The translations under genes and the position numbers were made by a program. A stretch of DNA of 64,000 nt from Acinetobacter sp. C32I (GTDB lineage: Bacteria > Pseudomonadota > Gammaproteobacteria > Pseudomonadales > Moraxellaceae): NCBI RefSeq assembly GCF_023702715.1, contig NZ_CP098480.1, positions 868,001 to 932,000 of the forward strand, in the 5' to 3' direction. The notes below the pieces were generated by a model. It did no database searches and was not told the DNA's origin. It was given only the letters and a program-made list of their open reading frames with translations. Of the stretch, positions 15,823 to 26,233 are shown in pieces (positions within the stretch are counted from its first letter, which is position 1; each line of letters begins with the position of its first letter).

Positions 15823-16674
15823 ATGTCTGCTGATACACAACACTTCACTGGTACAGATCAATATATTGCAACCGATAGCCTGAAACTTGCAGTGAAAGCT
15901 GCTCGTGCCTTACAAAAACCATTATTGGTGAAAGGTGAGCCAGGTACTGGTAAAACACTACTTGCAGAGCAAGTGGCTGAAAGCTTGGGTTTGAAGCTGA
16001 TTACCTGGCATATCAAATCAACCACCAAAGCCCAGCAAGGTCTGTATGAATATGATGCTGTTTCACGTTTGCGTGATAGCCAGTTAGGTGATGATCGTGT
16101 CTACGACATTAAAAACTATATTAAACCCGGTAAATTGTGGGAAGCATTTACCAGCGAAGAGCGTTGTGTATTGTTGATTGATGAAATCGACAAGGCGGAT
16201 ATTGAATTTCCAAATGACTTATTGCATGAACTCGACAAAATGTCATTTTATGTTTATGAGACAGGTGAGACCATTACTGCAACACAACGCCCGATCGTGA
16301 TCATTACCTCGAATAATGAGAAGGAACTGCCAGATGCGTTCTTGCGTCGCTGTTTCTTCCATTATATCGAATTCCCTGATGATGCAACCATGCGTGACAT
16401 CATTGCGGTCCATTTCCCGAATATTTCAAATACCTTGGTGAGTGAAGCCTTACAGGTGTTCTTTAAATTACGTGAAGTTCCGAATTTGAAGAAGCCACCT
16501 TCAACATCAGAACTCATTGACTGGTTAAGCCTGCTGATGGCAGATGATATGCCAGAAGATGTGTTGCGTAATCATGATAAATCCAAAGCGATTCCACCGT
16601 TATATGGTGCCTTGATTAAGAATGAACAAGATGTGCAATTGCTTGAACGTTTAGCCTTTATGTCACGCCGCTAA
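15823..16674 (+). CDS. MoxR-type AAA+ ATPase
   Basis: The 283-residue AAA+ ATPase has Walker A GEPGTGKT (residues 38-45), Walker B VLLIDEID (116-123) and sensor-1 VIITSNNEKELPDAFLRRC with its arginine finger. MoxR ATPases partner with VWA proteins as chaperone-like remodelers of metalloenzymes or envelope complexes. A CoxE-like VWA gene follows 12 bp on. The target is unknown. Confidence 0.9.
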   Translation: MSADTQHFTGTDQYIATDSLKLAVKAARALQKPLLVKGEPGTGKTLLAEQVAESLGLKLITWHIKSTTKAQQGLYEYDAVSRLRDSQLGDDRVYDIKNYIKPGKLWEAFTSEERCVLLIDEIDKADIEFPNDLLHELDKMSFYVYETGETITATQRPIVIITSNNEKELPDAFLRRCFFHYIEFPDDATMRDIIAVHFPNISNTLVSEALQVFFKLREVPNLKKPPSTSELIDWLSLLMADDMPEDVLRNHDKSKAIPPLYGALIKNEQDVQLLERLAFMSRR

Positions 16675-16686
16675 GAGTGTTTAAAA

Positions 16687-17874
16687 ATGTTTGTGCGACT
16701 GTTTTACACCTTACGCAAATATGGCGTACCTGTAACAACACGTGAGCTCCTTGATCTTAATCAGGCGGTAGCGTCAGGTCTTGTGTTTGCAGATCAGGAA
16801 CAGTTCTATCAATTGGCTAAAACGGTTTTAGTCAAAGATGAGCGTTTTTTTGATAAGTTTGATCGTGCCATGAAAGATTATTTTGATGGCATCGAAACTT
16901 TTGATTTAGATGAATTGCTGAAACAAGTTCACAAGTTACCTAAAGATTGGTTTGATCTTGAGCTATTAGAGAAACATCTGACCCCAGAGCAACGTGCAGA
17001 ATTGCAAAAAGCGGGTTCTCTCGAAGAATTGATGAAAATGCTGGAAGAACGCTTACGTGAACAGCATAAAAAACATCAGGGTGGCAATCGTATGATTGGC
17101 ACTGGGGGAACTTCACCTTTTGGTGCGTTTGGAGATCATCCTGAAGGTGTTCGTATTGGTGGGCCAGGGCGTAAACGTTCGGCGGTTAAAGTCTGGGAAC
17201 AACGTAAATACCAAAATCTGGATGATGATCAGGTTTTGGGAACCCGTCAAATGCAAATTGCCTTACGTCGTTTGCGTAAATTTGCACGACAAGGTGCGGC
17301 TGAAGAGCTGGATGTCGATGGCACTATTCGTGAGACAGCAAAACAAGGCATTTTGGATGTGCAACTGGTTCCAGAGCGTCGTAACCGCATTAAAGTGCTC
17401 ATACTGTTTGATGTTGGTGGTTCAATGGATGCCTATATCGCTGAGTGTGAAAAGCTATTCAGTGCGGCCAAATCTGAGTTTAAAACCCTCGAATATTTCT
17501 ATTTCCATAACTGTCTGTATGATCATGTGTGGAAGGATAACCATCGCCGTAGTTCAACCCGTATGAATACTTGGGATCTGTTCCATACTTATGGATGTGA
17601 TTATCGGGTCATCGTGGTTGGTGATGCCAGTATGGCGCCGTATGAATTAAAATCTGCGGGTGGCTCAGTTGAATATATGAATGAAGAGTCGGGGGAAGTG
17701 TGGCTTAGACGTTTACGTCAGCATTTCGACAAAACCGCTTGGTTGAACCCTGAAATGGAAGGTTACTGGCATTACACCCAAACCATTAACTGGATCAAAG
17801 AAATTTTTGAGAATCACATGTTTCCAATGACCTTGAAGGGGCTTGAGGACATGACACGCTACCTATCGCGTTAA
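16687..17874 (+). CDS. CoxE-like VWA-domain protein
   Basis: The 395-residue protein has an N-terminal helical part with a charged coiled stretch (about residues 90-140), then a VWA domain from about 235. Its MIDAS loop reads FDVGGSMDAY (D-x-G-x-S rather than D-x-S-x-S), as I recall for this CoxE-like branch. WDLFHTYGCDYRVIVVGDASMAPYEL is the second metal-site region. It is the usual partner of the MoxR ATPase encoded immediately upstream. Confidence 0.88.
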   Translation: MFVRLFYTLRKYGVPVTTRELLDLNQAVASGLVFADQEQFYQLAKTVLVKDERFFDKFDRAMKDYFDGIETFDLDELLKQVHKLPKDWFDLELLEKHLTPEQRAELQKAGSLEELMKMLEERLREQHKKHQGGNRMIGTGGTSPFGAFGDHPEGVRIGGPGRKRSAVKVWEQRKYQNLDDDQVLGTRQMQIALRRLRKFARQGAAEELDVDGTIRETAKQGILDVQLVPERRNRIKVLILFDVGGSMDAYIAECEKLFSAAKSEFKTLEYFYFHNCLYDHVWKDNHRRSSTRMNTWDLFHTYGCDYRVIVVGDASMAPYELKSAGGSVEYMNEESGEVWLRRLRQHFDKTAWLNPEMEGYWHYTQTINWIKEIFENHMFPMTLKGLEDMTRYLSR

Positions 17875-17911
17875 AACTTTATATTAAGACTTTATAAGAA
17901 CAGGAAAAGAC

Positions 17912-19117
17912 ATGGAACATCAAATTAATGGCGTTGCTTTGCCCAATGAAGCAGGTTTCTTTGGCAACTTTGGTGGTCAGTTCATTCCACCGCATTTAAA
18001 AGAAGCCATGGACGAAATTAATGCAGCCTATGAAGAGATTCGTCATACCGCTGAGTTTCAGGATGAGCTGAATGACTTATTCAAAAACTATGTTGGCCGT
18101 CCAAGTCCATTGTTCCATGCCAAGCGTTTATCTGATCAATTGGGCGGTGCACAGATTTATCTGAAACGTGAAGATCTAAACCATACCGGTGCGCATAAGA
18201 TCAACCATTGTTTGGGTGAAGCTTTACTTGCCAAATATATGGGCAAAAGTAAAGTGATTGCTGAGACGGGTGCTGGGCAGCATGGTGTCGCTTTGGCAAC
18301 AGCATGTGCTCTGGTCGGTATTCCATGTGAAATTCATATGGGACAGGTCGATATCGAAAAAGAACATCCAAATGTTGTGAAGATGAAAATCTTGGGTGCG
18401 AAGCTGGTTGCTGTGACCCAAGGTACAGCGACCTTAAAAGATGCGGTGGATAGTGCTTTTGAGGAATATTTAAAAGATCCTAAAAACTATATCTATGCCA
18501 TTGGTTCGGTGGTAGGTCCACATCCATTCCCCAAAATGGTTCGTGATTTTCAATCGATTATTGGCAATGAAATCAAAACCCAGTCTAATGAGCGTTTTGG
18601 CCACAATCCAGATTATGTGGTTGCCTGTGTTGGTGGTGGTTCTAATGCGATTGGCGCATTCACCGCATTTTTAAATACGCCAGAAGTTCAATTAGTCGGT
18701 GTAGAACCTGCGGGTCATGGCCTAGATACCGACAAACACTCAGCCACTTTGACCTTGGGCAAGCCGGGGCAGATTCATGGTATGGCGTGCTATGTACTGG
18801 AAGATGACAACGGCGAACCATTGCCAGTACATTCGATTGCTTCAGGTTTGGATTATCCGGGTGTCGGGCCACAACATAGTTTCCTGAAAGAGCTTGGCCG
18901 TGTGCAATACGAAACAGCGACAGATCAGGAATGTTTGGACGCATTTATGACACTTTCACGTGTTGAAGGTATTGTTCCAGCCTTGGAAAGTTCGCATGCG
19001 GTGGCTTGGGCTTTACGTGAAGCGCCTAAGTTGGATAAGCACATTAACATCGTGGTCAATCTTTCTGGACGAGGTGATAAAGACTCGGATTATGTGGCAG
19101 AAAAGCTAGGCTTATAA
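17912..19117 (+). CDS. trpB: Tryptophan synthase beta-type protein
   Basis: A 401-residue PLP enzyme that joins indole and serine to make tryptophan. PLP lysine is Lys96 (HTGAHKINH), the catalytic Glu118 lies in AETGAGQHG, and the phosphate-binding loop is [15 protein letters not shown] and LSGRGDKD also match. It is the canonical beta class, not the longer TrpB2. But no trpA or trpF is adjacent, and many residues differ from enteric TrpB (KINH for [13 protein letters not shown] near the N-terminus). It could be a second, stand-alone paralogue. Confidence 0.8.
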   Translation: MEHQINGVALPNEAGFFGNFGGQFIPPHLKEAMDEINAAYEEIRHTAEFQDELNDLFKNYVGRPSPLFHAKRLSDQLGGAQIYLKREDLNHTGAHKINHCLGEALLAKYMGKSKVIAETGAGQHGVALATACALVGIPCEIHMGQVDIEKEHPNVVKMKILGAKLVAVTQGTATLKDAVDSAFEEYLKDPKNYIYAIGSVVGPHPFPKMVRDFQSIIGNEIKTQSNERFGHNPDYVVACVGGGSNAIGAFTAFLNTPEVQLVGVEPAGHGLDTDKHSATLTLGKPGQIHGMACYVLEDDNGEPLPVHSIASGLDYPGVGPQHSFLKELGRVQYETATDQECLDAFMTLSRVEGIVPALESSHAVAWALREAPKLDKHINIVVNLSGRGDKDSDYVAEKLGL

Positions 19118-19145
19118 GTTCTGACTGAATATCTCATTGTGAATG

Positions 19146-19175
19146 GACCGCTTCTTGTAGAGAGGCGGTTTTTTT
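19146..19175 (+). terminator. Terminator after trpB
   Basis: ACCGCTTC / GAGGCGGT stem (one T-G pair) followed by seven T residues. Confidence 0.78.
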
Positions 19176-19243
19176 ATTGTTAAATCAACCTTAATCCCGT
19201 TAGAATAAAGCGTTTTGCAATTAGCACTTTTGGAGACGCCTAA

Positions 19244-20254
19244 GTGGAGCGACCGACAATCAGCCCTGAACATTTACAAGAAGCGGCTGAAAACCTAGTA
19301 ACCATTCGAGATTTTATTCGTTTTGGGGTAACCGCAATGCGTCAATATGACGCGCACTTAGGTCAAGGTACTCAAGATTATTTTGCAGAGAGTTCTGCAT
19401 TGGTACTACAAACGCTATCGCTTGAATGGAAAGCAGATGCTGAAATTCTGGATGCCAAACTTTTACCAAGCGAAAAAGCAGAATTCCTCAGCTTGTTAGA
19501 ACGTCGTATCAATGATCGTATTCCAACCTCATATTTATTGAACTTGGCCTATTTCTTCAATAAGCCATTTTATGTTGATGAGCGCGTCTTGATTCCGCGT
19601 TCACCGATTGCTGAGTTGATTGAACAGCGTTTTGCACCGTACTGCCTAGATGAAAATGGCCGTATGTTGGAAGCGTTAAATAACTTGCCTGAAAATAACA
19701 ATCCAAAAACACCACAACGTATTTTGGATATGTGTACGGGTTCAGGTTGTATTGCCATTGCTTTGGCTTATGCTTTCCCAGATTCAGAAGTTGATGCGAC
19801 TGATATTTCAAAAGAAGCACTCGAAGTGGCTTCAATTAACACTGAGCACCACGACAAACAGTATCAAGTGGCTTTACTTGAATCTGACTTGTTCTCAAAA
19901 ATTCCTGCTGAAAACCAATATGACTTGATCGTCAGTAATCCACCGTATGTGGATGCAGAAGATATGGCGGATTTACCAGAAGAATTCTTACATGAGCCTG
20001 AGCTTGCACTGGCTGCAGGTCAAGATGGCTTAGATTTAGTCCGTAAGATGTTAGCTCAAGCTGCTGATTATTTAACTGAAGATGGCCTGATTGTGATTGA
20101 AGTTGGTAATTCTGAATGGGCAATGCGTCAGAACTTCAATACAGTTGACTTCCATTGGCTCACTTTCCAAAAAGGCGGTTCTGGTATTTTTGCTTTAACT
20201 GCTGAACAATGCCGCCGTTATAAAGAAGTTTTTCAGCAATCAGTTCAAAACTAA
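19244..20254 (+). CDS. prmB: Ribosomal protein uL3 glutamine methyltransferase PrmB
   Basis: The 336-residue SAM methyltransferase modifies a glutamine of ribosomal protein L3. SAM motif I is LDMCTGSGCIAIALA (from residue 161); the catalytic NPPY lies at 232-235 (SNPPYVDAEDM). The N-terminal helical domain and the IPTSYLLNLAYFFNKPFYVDERVLIPRSP linker separate PrmB from PrmC. GTG start at 19244, preceded by TTGGAGA. aroC follows 11 bp on, a common pairing. Confidence 0.92.
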   Translation: MERPTISPEHLQEAAENLVTIRDFIRFGVTAMRQYDAHLGQGTQDYFAESSALVLQTLSLEWKADAEILDAKLLPSEKAEFLSLLERRINDRIPTSYLLNLAYFFNKPFYVDERVLIPRSPIAELIEQRFAPYCLDENGRMLEALNNLPENNNPKTPQRILDMCTGSGCIAIALAYAFPDSEVDATDISKEALEVASINTEHHDKQYQVALLESDLFSKIPAENQYDLIVSNPPYVDAEDMADLPEEFLHEPELALAAGQDGLDLVRKMLAQAADYLTEDGLIVIEVGNSEWAMRQNFNTVDFHWLTFQKGGSGIFALTAEQCRRYKEVFQQSVQN

Positions 20255-20265
20255 GGGGTTAAAGC

Positions 20266-21357
20266 ATGGCAGGGAATAGTATTGGGCAACTGTTTCGAGT
20301 AACAACCTGTGGCGAGTCACATGGTGCGGGCTTGATGGCAATTGTCGATGGCGTGCCGCCTGGTCTTGAACTTTGTGAAGCAGATTTGCAAAAAGACTTA
20401 GACCGCCGTAAACCGGGAACATCAAAGTTTGCAACGCAACGTAAAGAGCCAGATCAAGTTGAGATTATCTCGGGTGTTTTCGAAGGTAAAACCACAGGAA
20501 CATCGATTGGTTTATTGATCCGTAACACCGATCAGAAATCAAAAGACTACGGCAATATTGCTCAAACTTTCCGTCCAGGCCATGCGGATTACACGTATAC
20601 GCAAAAATACGGCTTCCGTGACTATCGTGGTGGTGGTCGTTCGAGCGCCCGTGAAACGGCGATGCGTGTCGCGGCAGGCGCAATTGCCAAGAAATATCTT
20701 GCTGAAAAATTTGGTATTGATATTCGTGGACATGTCACACAAATTGGCAATGAGGTTGCAGAAAAACTGGATTGGGCAGAAGTGCCAAATAATCCATTTT
20801 TCTGTGGTGATGTGGATGCGGTACCGCGCTTTGAGCAACTTGTGACTGCATTGCGTGAGCAAGGCACCAGTTGTGGCGCCAAGCTTGAAATAATTGCTGA
20901 AAAAGTACCTGTGGGTTGGGGCGAACCTGTATTTGATCGTTTAGATGCGGATATTGCCCATGCCATGATGAGCATCAATGCGGTTAAAGGTGTTGAAATT
21001 GGTGATGGTTTTGCGGTTGCTGGGCAGTTTGGTCATGAGACTCGTGATGAACTGACGATAGATGGTTTCCTTGCCAATCATGCGGGTGGGATCTTAGGTG
21101 GGATTTCAAGTGGTCAAAACATTCGCGTGGCGATTGCATTGAAACCAACCGCAAGTATTACCACACCGGGTAAAACCATTACCATAGAACGGGAAAATAC
21201 CGATGTATTGACCAAAGGCCGTCATGATCCGTGTGTCGGTGTACGCGCAACACCCATTGCTGAAGCGATGTTGGCGATTGTATTGATGGATCATTTCTTA
21301 AGACATCGTGCACAAAATGCAGATGTGATTCCGCCATTTAAACCAATCGAACCATAA
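20266..21357 (+). CDS. aroC: Chorismate synthase
   Basis: A 363-residue FMN-dependent enzyme converting EPSP to chorismate, the last step of the shikimate pathway. Signatures: [19 protein letters not shown] (residues 16-34), RPGHADYTY, and [19 protein letters not shown]. All are intact and length is normal. Likely cotranscribed with prmB and closed by a hairpin terminator. Confidence 0.97.
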   Translation: MAGNSIGQLFRVTTCGESHGAGLMAIVDGVPPGLELCEADLQKDLDRRKPGTSKFATQRKEPDQVEIISGVFEGKTTGTSIGLLIRNTDQKSKDYGNIAQTFRPGHADYTYTQKYGFRDYRGGGRSSARETAMRVAAGAIAKKYLAEKFGIDIRGHVTQIGNEVAEKLDWAEVPNNPFFCGDVDAVPRFEQLVTALREQGTSCGAKLEIIAEKVPVGWGEPVFDRLDADIAHAMMSINAVKGVEIGDGFAVAGQFGHETRDELTIDGFLANHAGGILGGISSGQNIRVAIALKPTASITTPGKTITIERENTDVLTKGRHDPCVGVRATPIAEAMLAIVLMDHFLRHRAQNADVIPPFKPIEP

Positions 21358-21366
21358 TAAAAATAT

Positions 21367-21402
21367 TAAGCCGCACATATAATTTATTATATCTGCGGCT
21401 TG
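21367..21402 (+). terminator. Hairpin after aroC
   Basis: AAGCCGCA...TGCGGCTT with extra AT pairs inside. No long T run. Confidence 0.6.
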
Positions 21403-21468
21403 CATCACATTTTAAAAAACAATTTAATTAAATATTAGTTTAATATTCATTTAATCATAATAAAGAAA

Positions 21469-22698
21469 TTATAGGGCTTCAGAAATCATATTATCTGATG
21501 TCGCAATATGATATTGATTCCGGCCATTACTTTTCGCGATATATAATGCATGATCGGCTTGTGCAATAAATTCTGAAAGACTGTCACCGATATTTGGAAC
21601 CATCGTGGCAACGCCGACACTAATGGTCACGTGTTTTGAAACATTGCTACGTGGGTGTAGAATTCCAATATTACGCACCAACTCCATTAATCTTTGTACC
21701 TGTGTAATCGCTTGATCACGATCAGTCATCGCAAAGAGTAGTAGAAACTCCTCACCACCGTAGCGCGCTGCCAGATCGCCACTACGTGAGGCGATAGAGC
21801 CCAGCATAATCGCGATCCGTCGCAAACACTGATCCCCTTGGATATGCCCTAAGGTATCGTTGTAGAGCTTAAAAAAGTCGATATCAATCATCATGATGGT
21901 AATTGGCATTTCATGACGTGTCGCGCGTTTCCATTCATTCTCAAGCACTTCATCCAGATAGCGTCGGTTGGCGAGACCTGTTAAAGCATCTTGTTGAGAG
22001 AGAATGGACAACTGTTGTGCTTGGCGCATCAGCTCTAAACGGTTGAGTTCAATCATACAGTTCTGCAAATAGTTCTCACGATGCTGTCGATCGGTGGCAT
22101 AAGCAAGTGCCATACCGAGGAAGCTACTGAAGGTATAGGTCCGGTTTAAGAAGGTCCAATCAATCGCACCACTGAACCAAGTACTGGCTGCAATACCAAT
22201 CAAACCGCCGACCCAACCTGCAATGATCGCGGTATAGAAACGCATCCCAACAAAGCCATAGATGATCACTACGGCATACATCATGGCAGCATGGAACAGC
22301 ACATTATTCTGACCTTGTTCTAATACGTTAATGATGGTGAAGGAAATTGCCACGGCACCAGTTGATCCAATGCACACGTAGTGATCAAACCATTTGTTCA
22401 TGATGGGCAGGAACGAAAGTAACCATGCCAATGTAATGATGATACCTACCCAACCGTAGGTTGCCATCCAAGTAATACGTAGGTCTGTAGGCAAAACCTG
22501 ATATATACCGAAGCTTAGAAATAGATATAAACCTAAAATAATAGGGGCGCGATAGCGGAACTCATGCGCAGCCTCATTTCTGTACTGATCTCGATAGATC
22601 ACTTCTAATTCTTTAGGAAACCAAACTAAATTTAGCCCGCGAGAAATTAACAAGTCGATTTGTTCTTGTCCCAAAATATTGGAAGCTTTCAACTTCAT
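21469..22698 (-). CDS. Membrane-bound GGDEF diguanylate cyclase
   Basis: About 409 residues: six hydrophobic helices in the N-terminal half, a short linker, then a GGDEF domain. The active loop is RYGGEEF (residues 313-319), an intact catalytic form. An RxxD inhibitory I-site (RSGD, 305-308) lies five residues before it, so c-di-GMP feedback is expected. The membrane part is not a named sensor domain to me. The frame is open from a TTG at 22719, but GAGAG upstream favours the ATG at 22698. Confidence 0.88.
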   Translation of the reverse strand: MKLKASNILGQEQIDLLISRGLNLVWFPKELEVIYRDQYRNEAAHEFRYRAPIILGLYLFLSFGIYQVLPTDLRITWMATYGWVGIIITLAWLLSFLPIMNKWFDHYVCIGSTGAVAISFTIINVLEQGQNNVLFHAAMMYAVVIIYGFVGMRFYTAIIAGWVGGLIGIAASTWFSGAIDWTFLNRTYTFSSFLGMALAYATDRQHRENYLQNCMIELNRLELMRQAQQLSILSQQDALTGLANRRYLDEVLENEWKRATRHEMPITIMMIDIDFFKLYNDTLGHIQGDQCLRRIAIMLGSIASRSGDLAARYGGEEFLLLFAMTDRDQAITQVQRLMELVRNIGILHPRSNVSKHVTISVGVATMVPNIGDSLSEFIAQADHALYIAKSNGRNQYHIATSDNMISEAL

Positions 22699-22992
22699 CT
22701 TATCTCTCACCACTCCCAAATGTTGTTATAAATGTCAAAATAGGGATTATTTTTTTACTACGTTACACTGATTTAAATAGAATGTGTATTAGATTATAAA
22801 AAAATATTAATTTTTATATAAGGGTCATTGCCTAATATAATGATTCAAGTTTAAATTAGATTCAAGAAATAAAAACTGTTACAAACTAAATCACAAACGA
22901 TTGTATCTTTACGGTATTAGGATACAATTTATAAAAAAGCAGCAATCATCGAAGATGATTGGATTAAGTCATACGAAATAGGATGCATCGCA

Positions 22993-23739
22993 ATGACTGC
23001 TATGAATCAATATGGAACAAAATTAGAAATTACACCTCATTCGGGTTGGGCTCAACGATTCTGGGATGAATTATTACCCTCAAAAGAGCGGGTGAGCAAA
23101 CATCCGCTATTCTTAGACATGGCCAATGGTTGTTTAAGTCTTGAATGTTTTCGTTCAGCCTTATTGAACTTCTATCCGTTGGTTGCGCATTTTCCTTCTT
23201 ATATGGCGGGGTCTTTGGCCAAAGCAACGGCATTTTCACTCGATGGTGTGACCGAAACCAGAGATTGGTTGATTCAGAACATCAAAGTTGAAGAGCGACA
23301 TCTCAACTGGTATCAGGACTGGGCGGGGGGCTTTGGTCTGACCGTTGAAATGTTGAATAACGTGAAACCACCTGTCGCCATGAATGCGGTCAATCACTTT
23401 CTATGGGATGTTAATTTTCGTGGGAGTTTGGCTGAAAGTATTGCAGCAACCAATCTTGCGATTGAATGGGCCACAGGTGACTGGACCATTCAGGTCTACA
23501 AAGGCATTCAAACCTATACTCAGCACCCTGAAGTAAACATCAATAAGCGTTCTCTCGCGTGGTTAAGAGCTCATGCACATTATGATGATCTTCATCCCTA
23601 TGAAGCGATGGAGCTGATTAAACGCTTATGTGATAAAGACCCTGTACTGCAAAAGAAAGCATTCTTAGCGGCAAAAGAAGGGCTTGAATACTATGAGCTT
23701 GCTTTGGACGAGTGCTATAAGTTACAGCATAAAAATTAA
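22993..23739 (+). CDS. TenA/PqqC-fold (HDO-type) protein
   Basis: A 248-residue all-helical protein of the TenA/THI-4/PQQC superfamily. Conserved acidic and His residues are spaced as in heme-oxygenase-like diiron oxidases: KVEERHLNWY (Glu100/101, His103), AIEWATGDW (Glu158) and HAHYDDLHPYEA (His194/196, Asp198/199, His201). This suggests a diiron redox enzyme rather than a thiaminase. No thiamine or PQQ genes are nearby. Stand-alone gene; substrate unknown. Confidence 0.75.
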   Translation: MTAMNQYGTKLEITPHSGWAQRFWDELLPSKERVSKHPLFLDMANGCLSLECFRSALLNFYPLVAHFPSYMAGSLAKATAFSLDGVTETRDWLIQNIKVEERHLNWYQDWAGGFGLTVEMLNNVKPPVAMNAVNHFLWDVNFRGSLAESIAATNLAIEWATGDWTIQVYKGIQTYTQHPEVNINKRSLAWLRAHAHYDDLHPYEAMELIKRLCDKDPVLQKKAFLAAKEGLEYYELALDECYKLQHKN

Positions 23740-23789
23740 GGATTCTGGTATTGAATCTAAATTAGATCTGATCTATATATGTGATAAAA

Positions 23790-23818
23790 GTCTCCTTGGT
23801 TTTTGGAACTAAGGAGAC
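23790..23818. terminator. Bidirectional terminator
   Basis: GTCTCCTT / AAGGAGAC stem between the convergent TenA-like and phospholipase genes. Confidence 0.65.
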
Positions 23819-23842
23819 ATAAGTGCTTATTCTGTTTAAATC

Positions 23843-26071
23843 TTAAACCATTGCAGGGTCACTGACCGAATCTTCACCTGTTTCAACACGGCCAGCAAAA
23901 CGACGATAAAACTTGGCTTCTTGAGTACAGGTCACGGCAAAGTCATACCATTGGCCAGTGTCAGCCAAGTTCCAGTGTTGGGTAGAACTTTGTCCCGCTT
24001 TTAGGGTTAGTTTCAGTGGAGCATCAGTACGATAAACCACGGGGCTGATCACTAACTCAATATCTTTAGTACCCGTATTGTTCAGATCAACATAAACATT
24101 GCCATTGGCAATATCATAGCAAACCCGAATCTCAGGATTGATTTGCAAATCTTGATTACGATTCAAATCACCCTTGAAATGTCGATGAAAACCATTTGCA
24201 CCCATTACCCAGAGATCATATAAGCCTTGATTGTCTTTTTGTACATTCCATACATCATCTAAGCTTTTTCCTGCTTCTACGATATAACGGCGCGGAACGC
24301 GAGTTAAATTTAATTTGTCATAGACATGAAAAACTGCACCTTGTGTTCCAGTGTTTGAAAACAGTAGTTTGACTGTTCCATCATTTAGGCATCGTGCACT
24401 GGTGTGTAGTTCATAAGGTAGTGCTTTGGAACGGCGGATACCACTGGCTTGGATTGGCATTTGCAAATTGCTTGGAATTGGAACATTGGGTAACTTTTGC
24501 TGTGAGCTACGGAGTTGATCCGCTTGTTCACGGCTTTGTTTGCCGTTGAGTGTTGGCAGTACATCTTCATTCGGTGTTTTAAAATTAAATGCAGAACTGA
24601 GGTCGCCACAGATTGCACGGCGATAAGGACTGATATTACTTTCTTTAACGCCAAAACATTTTTCGAGAAACATCAATACCGAGGTATGGTCAAATACTTG
24701 AGAGTTAACAATGCCCCCACGACTCCAAGGTGAAATTACAAAGAGTGGAACTCGAGGACCTGGGCCATAAACACCATTGTCTTTTTGGGGTTGGCTGGTA
24801 CTGCCTAGAGGTGCATCATGCACATAGTACTCATGACGCATATCCGCTGGGCTGAGGGTTGATTTGCCTGCATACGTATTATCTGGTTGCAATGTTGGTG
24901 CTGATGGAGATGGAACATGGTCAAAATAACCATCATTTTCATCAAAATTGATCAGGAAGACGGTTTTGCTCCACACTTCTGGTACGGCTGTTAGTGCATC
25001 GAGTATTTCCTGAATAAACCAAGAACCTTGTACTGGGCTTGATGGTCCAGGATGTTCACAGTAAATGGAAGGGGCATTGATCCAAGACACCTGAGGCAAT
25101 TTCCCAGTTTTAATATCATTTTTAAATGCATTTAAGAATTCTTCTGGGGAGTTACCGGGTAAGGTGTTGGCAATGCCTTTATAAAGCGGATTCTTGGCAT
25201 TATCGGTGGTTGCATCATAGGCTTTGTACGGCAGCTTTTGCGCAGCCTTATTATACGGACTATTAGGTGCGCCACCACTCGAAACAGGATAGCCAGACTC
25301 AATATTGGCTTTTCTAAAAGTACGGAATGCACCTAGCATGTTATCGCCCCATTCATCAGGCATATTTTGATAACAAATCCAGTTGATTCCCGCTTCTTCT
25401 AAACGTTCCGCATAGGTTTTCCATGTATAACCAACATCAACCGTTTTCGGATCGCCATCAATCCAGTCCCATTCATTATTCACAAATGCGGTACTGGTCG
25501 GCACTGCACCATTGGTTCCTGTTAAATGGAACGAACGATTAGCATCTGTACCTGTATGCATGGAACAATGATAAGCATCACAAATCGTAAACGCATTGGC
25601 CAAGGCAAATTGGTAGGGAATTTCCTGTTCCTTAAAATAACCCATCGCATAATCTGTTTTATAGGTAGGCCAGTTGGACATGCGGCCATTGTCCCATGCT
25701 TTCTGGCTATCTACCCAAGTATGGTTGGTCCCGGGTGCACGTTGCGCGTTATTGCTAGAGCCATCTAAGTGAAATGGGGTTAATAATGCGCCATTACTGC
25801 GTTGTTGTTGCCAAACTGTACGACCATTCGGCAAAGGAATGGTGAGGCGATCAGCAAAGCCCCGAACCCCTTTTAATGTTCCAAAATAATGGTCAAATGA
25901 GCGGTTTTCCTGCATAAGGATCACTACATGCTCAACATCTTGGATGGTTCCAGTTTTATTGTTGGCTGGAATCGCCAAAGCTTTTTGAATACTTGCTGGA
26001 AAAGTTGTTAAAGCGGCAGCACCAAAACCTGTTTTAAGTGTGTTTGCTAAAAATTGACGACGATTAATCAC
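23843..26071 (-). CDS. plc: Phosphocholine-specific phospholipase C, Tat-exported
   Basis: A 742-residue PlcH/PlcN-type enzyme of the acid-phosphatase/phospholipase C superfamily. The signal has a twin arginine (INRRQFLANTL) and a hydrophobic core to about residue 33. The catalytic N-terminal domain shows VVILMQENRSFDHYFGTLKGVRGF, followed by INFDENDGYFDHV and the SPWSRGG region. Two C-terminal beta domains (from about residue 560) match the family. It hydrolyses phosphatidylcholine and similar lipids outside the cell. A small lipoprotein gene lies 27 bp upstream and is likely cotranscribed. Confidence 0.93.
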   Translation of the reverse strand: MINRRQFLANTLKTGFGAAALTTFPASIQKALAIPANNKTGTIQDVEHVVILMQENRSFDHYFGTLKGVRGFADRLTIPLPNGRTVWQQQRSNGALLTPFHLDGSSNNAQRAPGTNHTWVDSQKAWDNGRMSNWPTYKTDYAMGYFKEQEIPYQFALANAFTICDAYHCSMHTGTDANRSFHLTGTNGAVPTSTAFVNNEWDWIDGDPKTVDVGYTWKTYAERLEEAGINWICYQNMPDEWGDNMLGAFRTFRKANIESGYPVSSGGAPNSPYNKAAQKLPYKAYDATTDNAKNPLYKGIANTLPGNSPEEFLNAFKNDIKTGKLPQVSWINAPSIYCEHPGPSSPVQGSWFIQEILDALTAVPEVWSKTVFLINFDENDGYFDHVPSPSAPTLQPDNTYAGKSTLSPADMRHEYYVHDAPLGSTSQPQKDNGVYGPGPRVPLFVISPWSRGGIVNSQVFDHTSVLMFLEKCFGVKESNISPYRRAICGDLSSAFNFKTPNEDVLPTLNGKQSREQADQLRSSQQKLPNVPIPSNLQMPIQASGIRRSKALPYELHTSARCLNDGTVKLLFSNTGTQGAVFHVYDKLNLTRVPRRYIVEAGKSLDDVWNVQKDNQGLYDLWVMGANGFHRHFKGDLNRNQDLQINPEIRVCYDIANGNVYVDLNNTGTKDIELVISPVVYRTDAPLKLTLKAGQSSTQHWNLADTGQWYDFAVTCTQEAKFYRRFAGRVETGEDSVSDPAMV

Positions 26072-26098
26072 GCGATTTCCTCTTATTATTCTTTATGT

Positions 26099-26233
26099 TT
26101 ATGGGGCACAGCGCATGACTGGCTTTTTGGCATCATCAGGTTTCACTGCGACCTGATCATCATTTGAATCATTACAGGCGGTGAGTGCCAATAGAATGGG
26201 AACCACATAAAGACATGAGAGCCATCGTTTCAT
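26099..26233 (-). CDS. Small lipoprotein upstream of phospholipase C
   Basis: A 44-residue product beginning MKRWLSCLYVVPILLAL with lipobox LTAC, then a short acidic tail ending VMRCAP. Mature length is only about 25 residues. In-frame ATGs further out (26245 and beyond) would only lengthen the positive n-region, so the start is uncertain. Its position suggests a link to secretion or activity of the phospholipase; no homology to the PlcR chaperone is apparent. Confidence 0.6.
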   Translation of the reverse strand: MKRWLSCLYVVPILLALTACNDSNDDQVAVKPDDAKKPVMRCAP

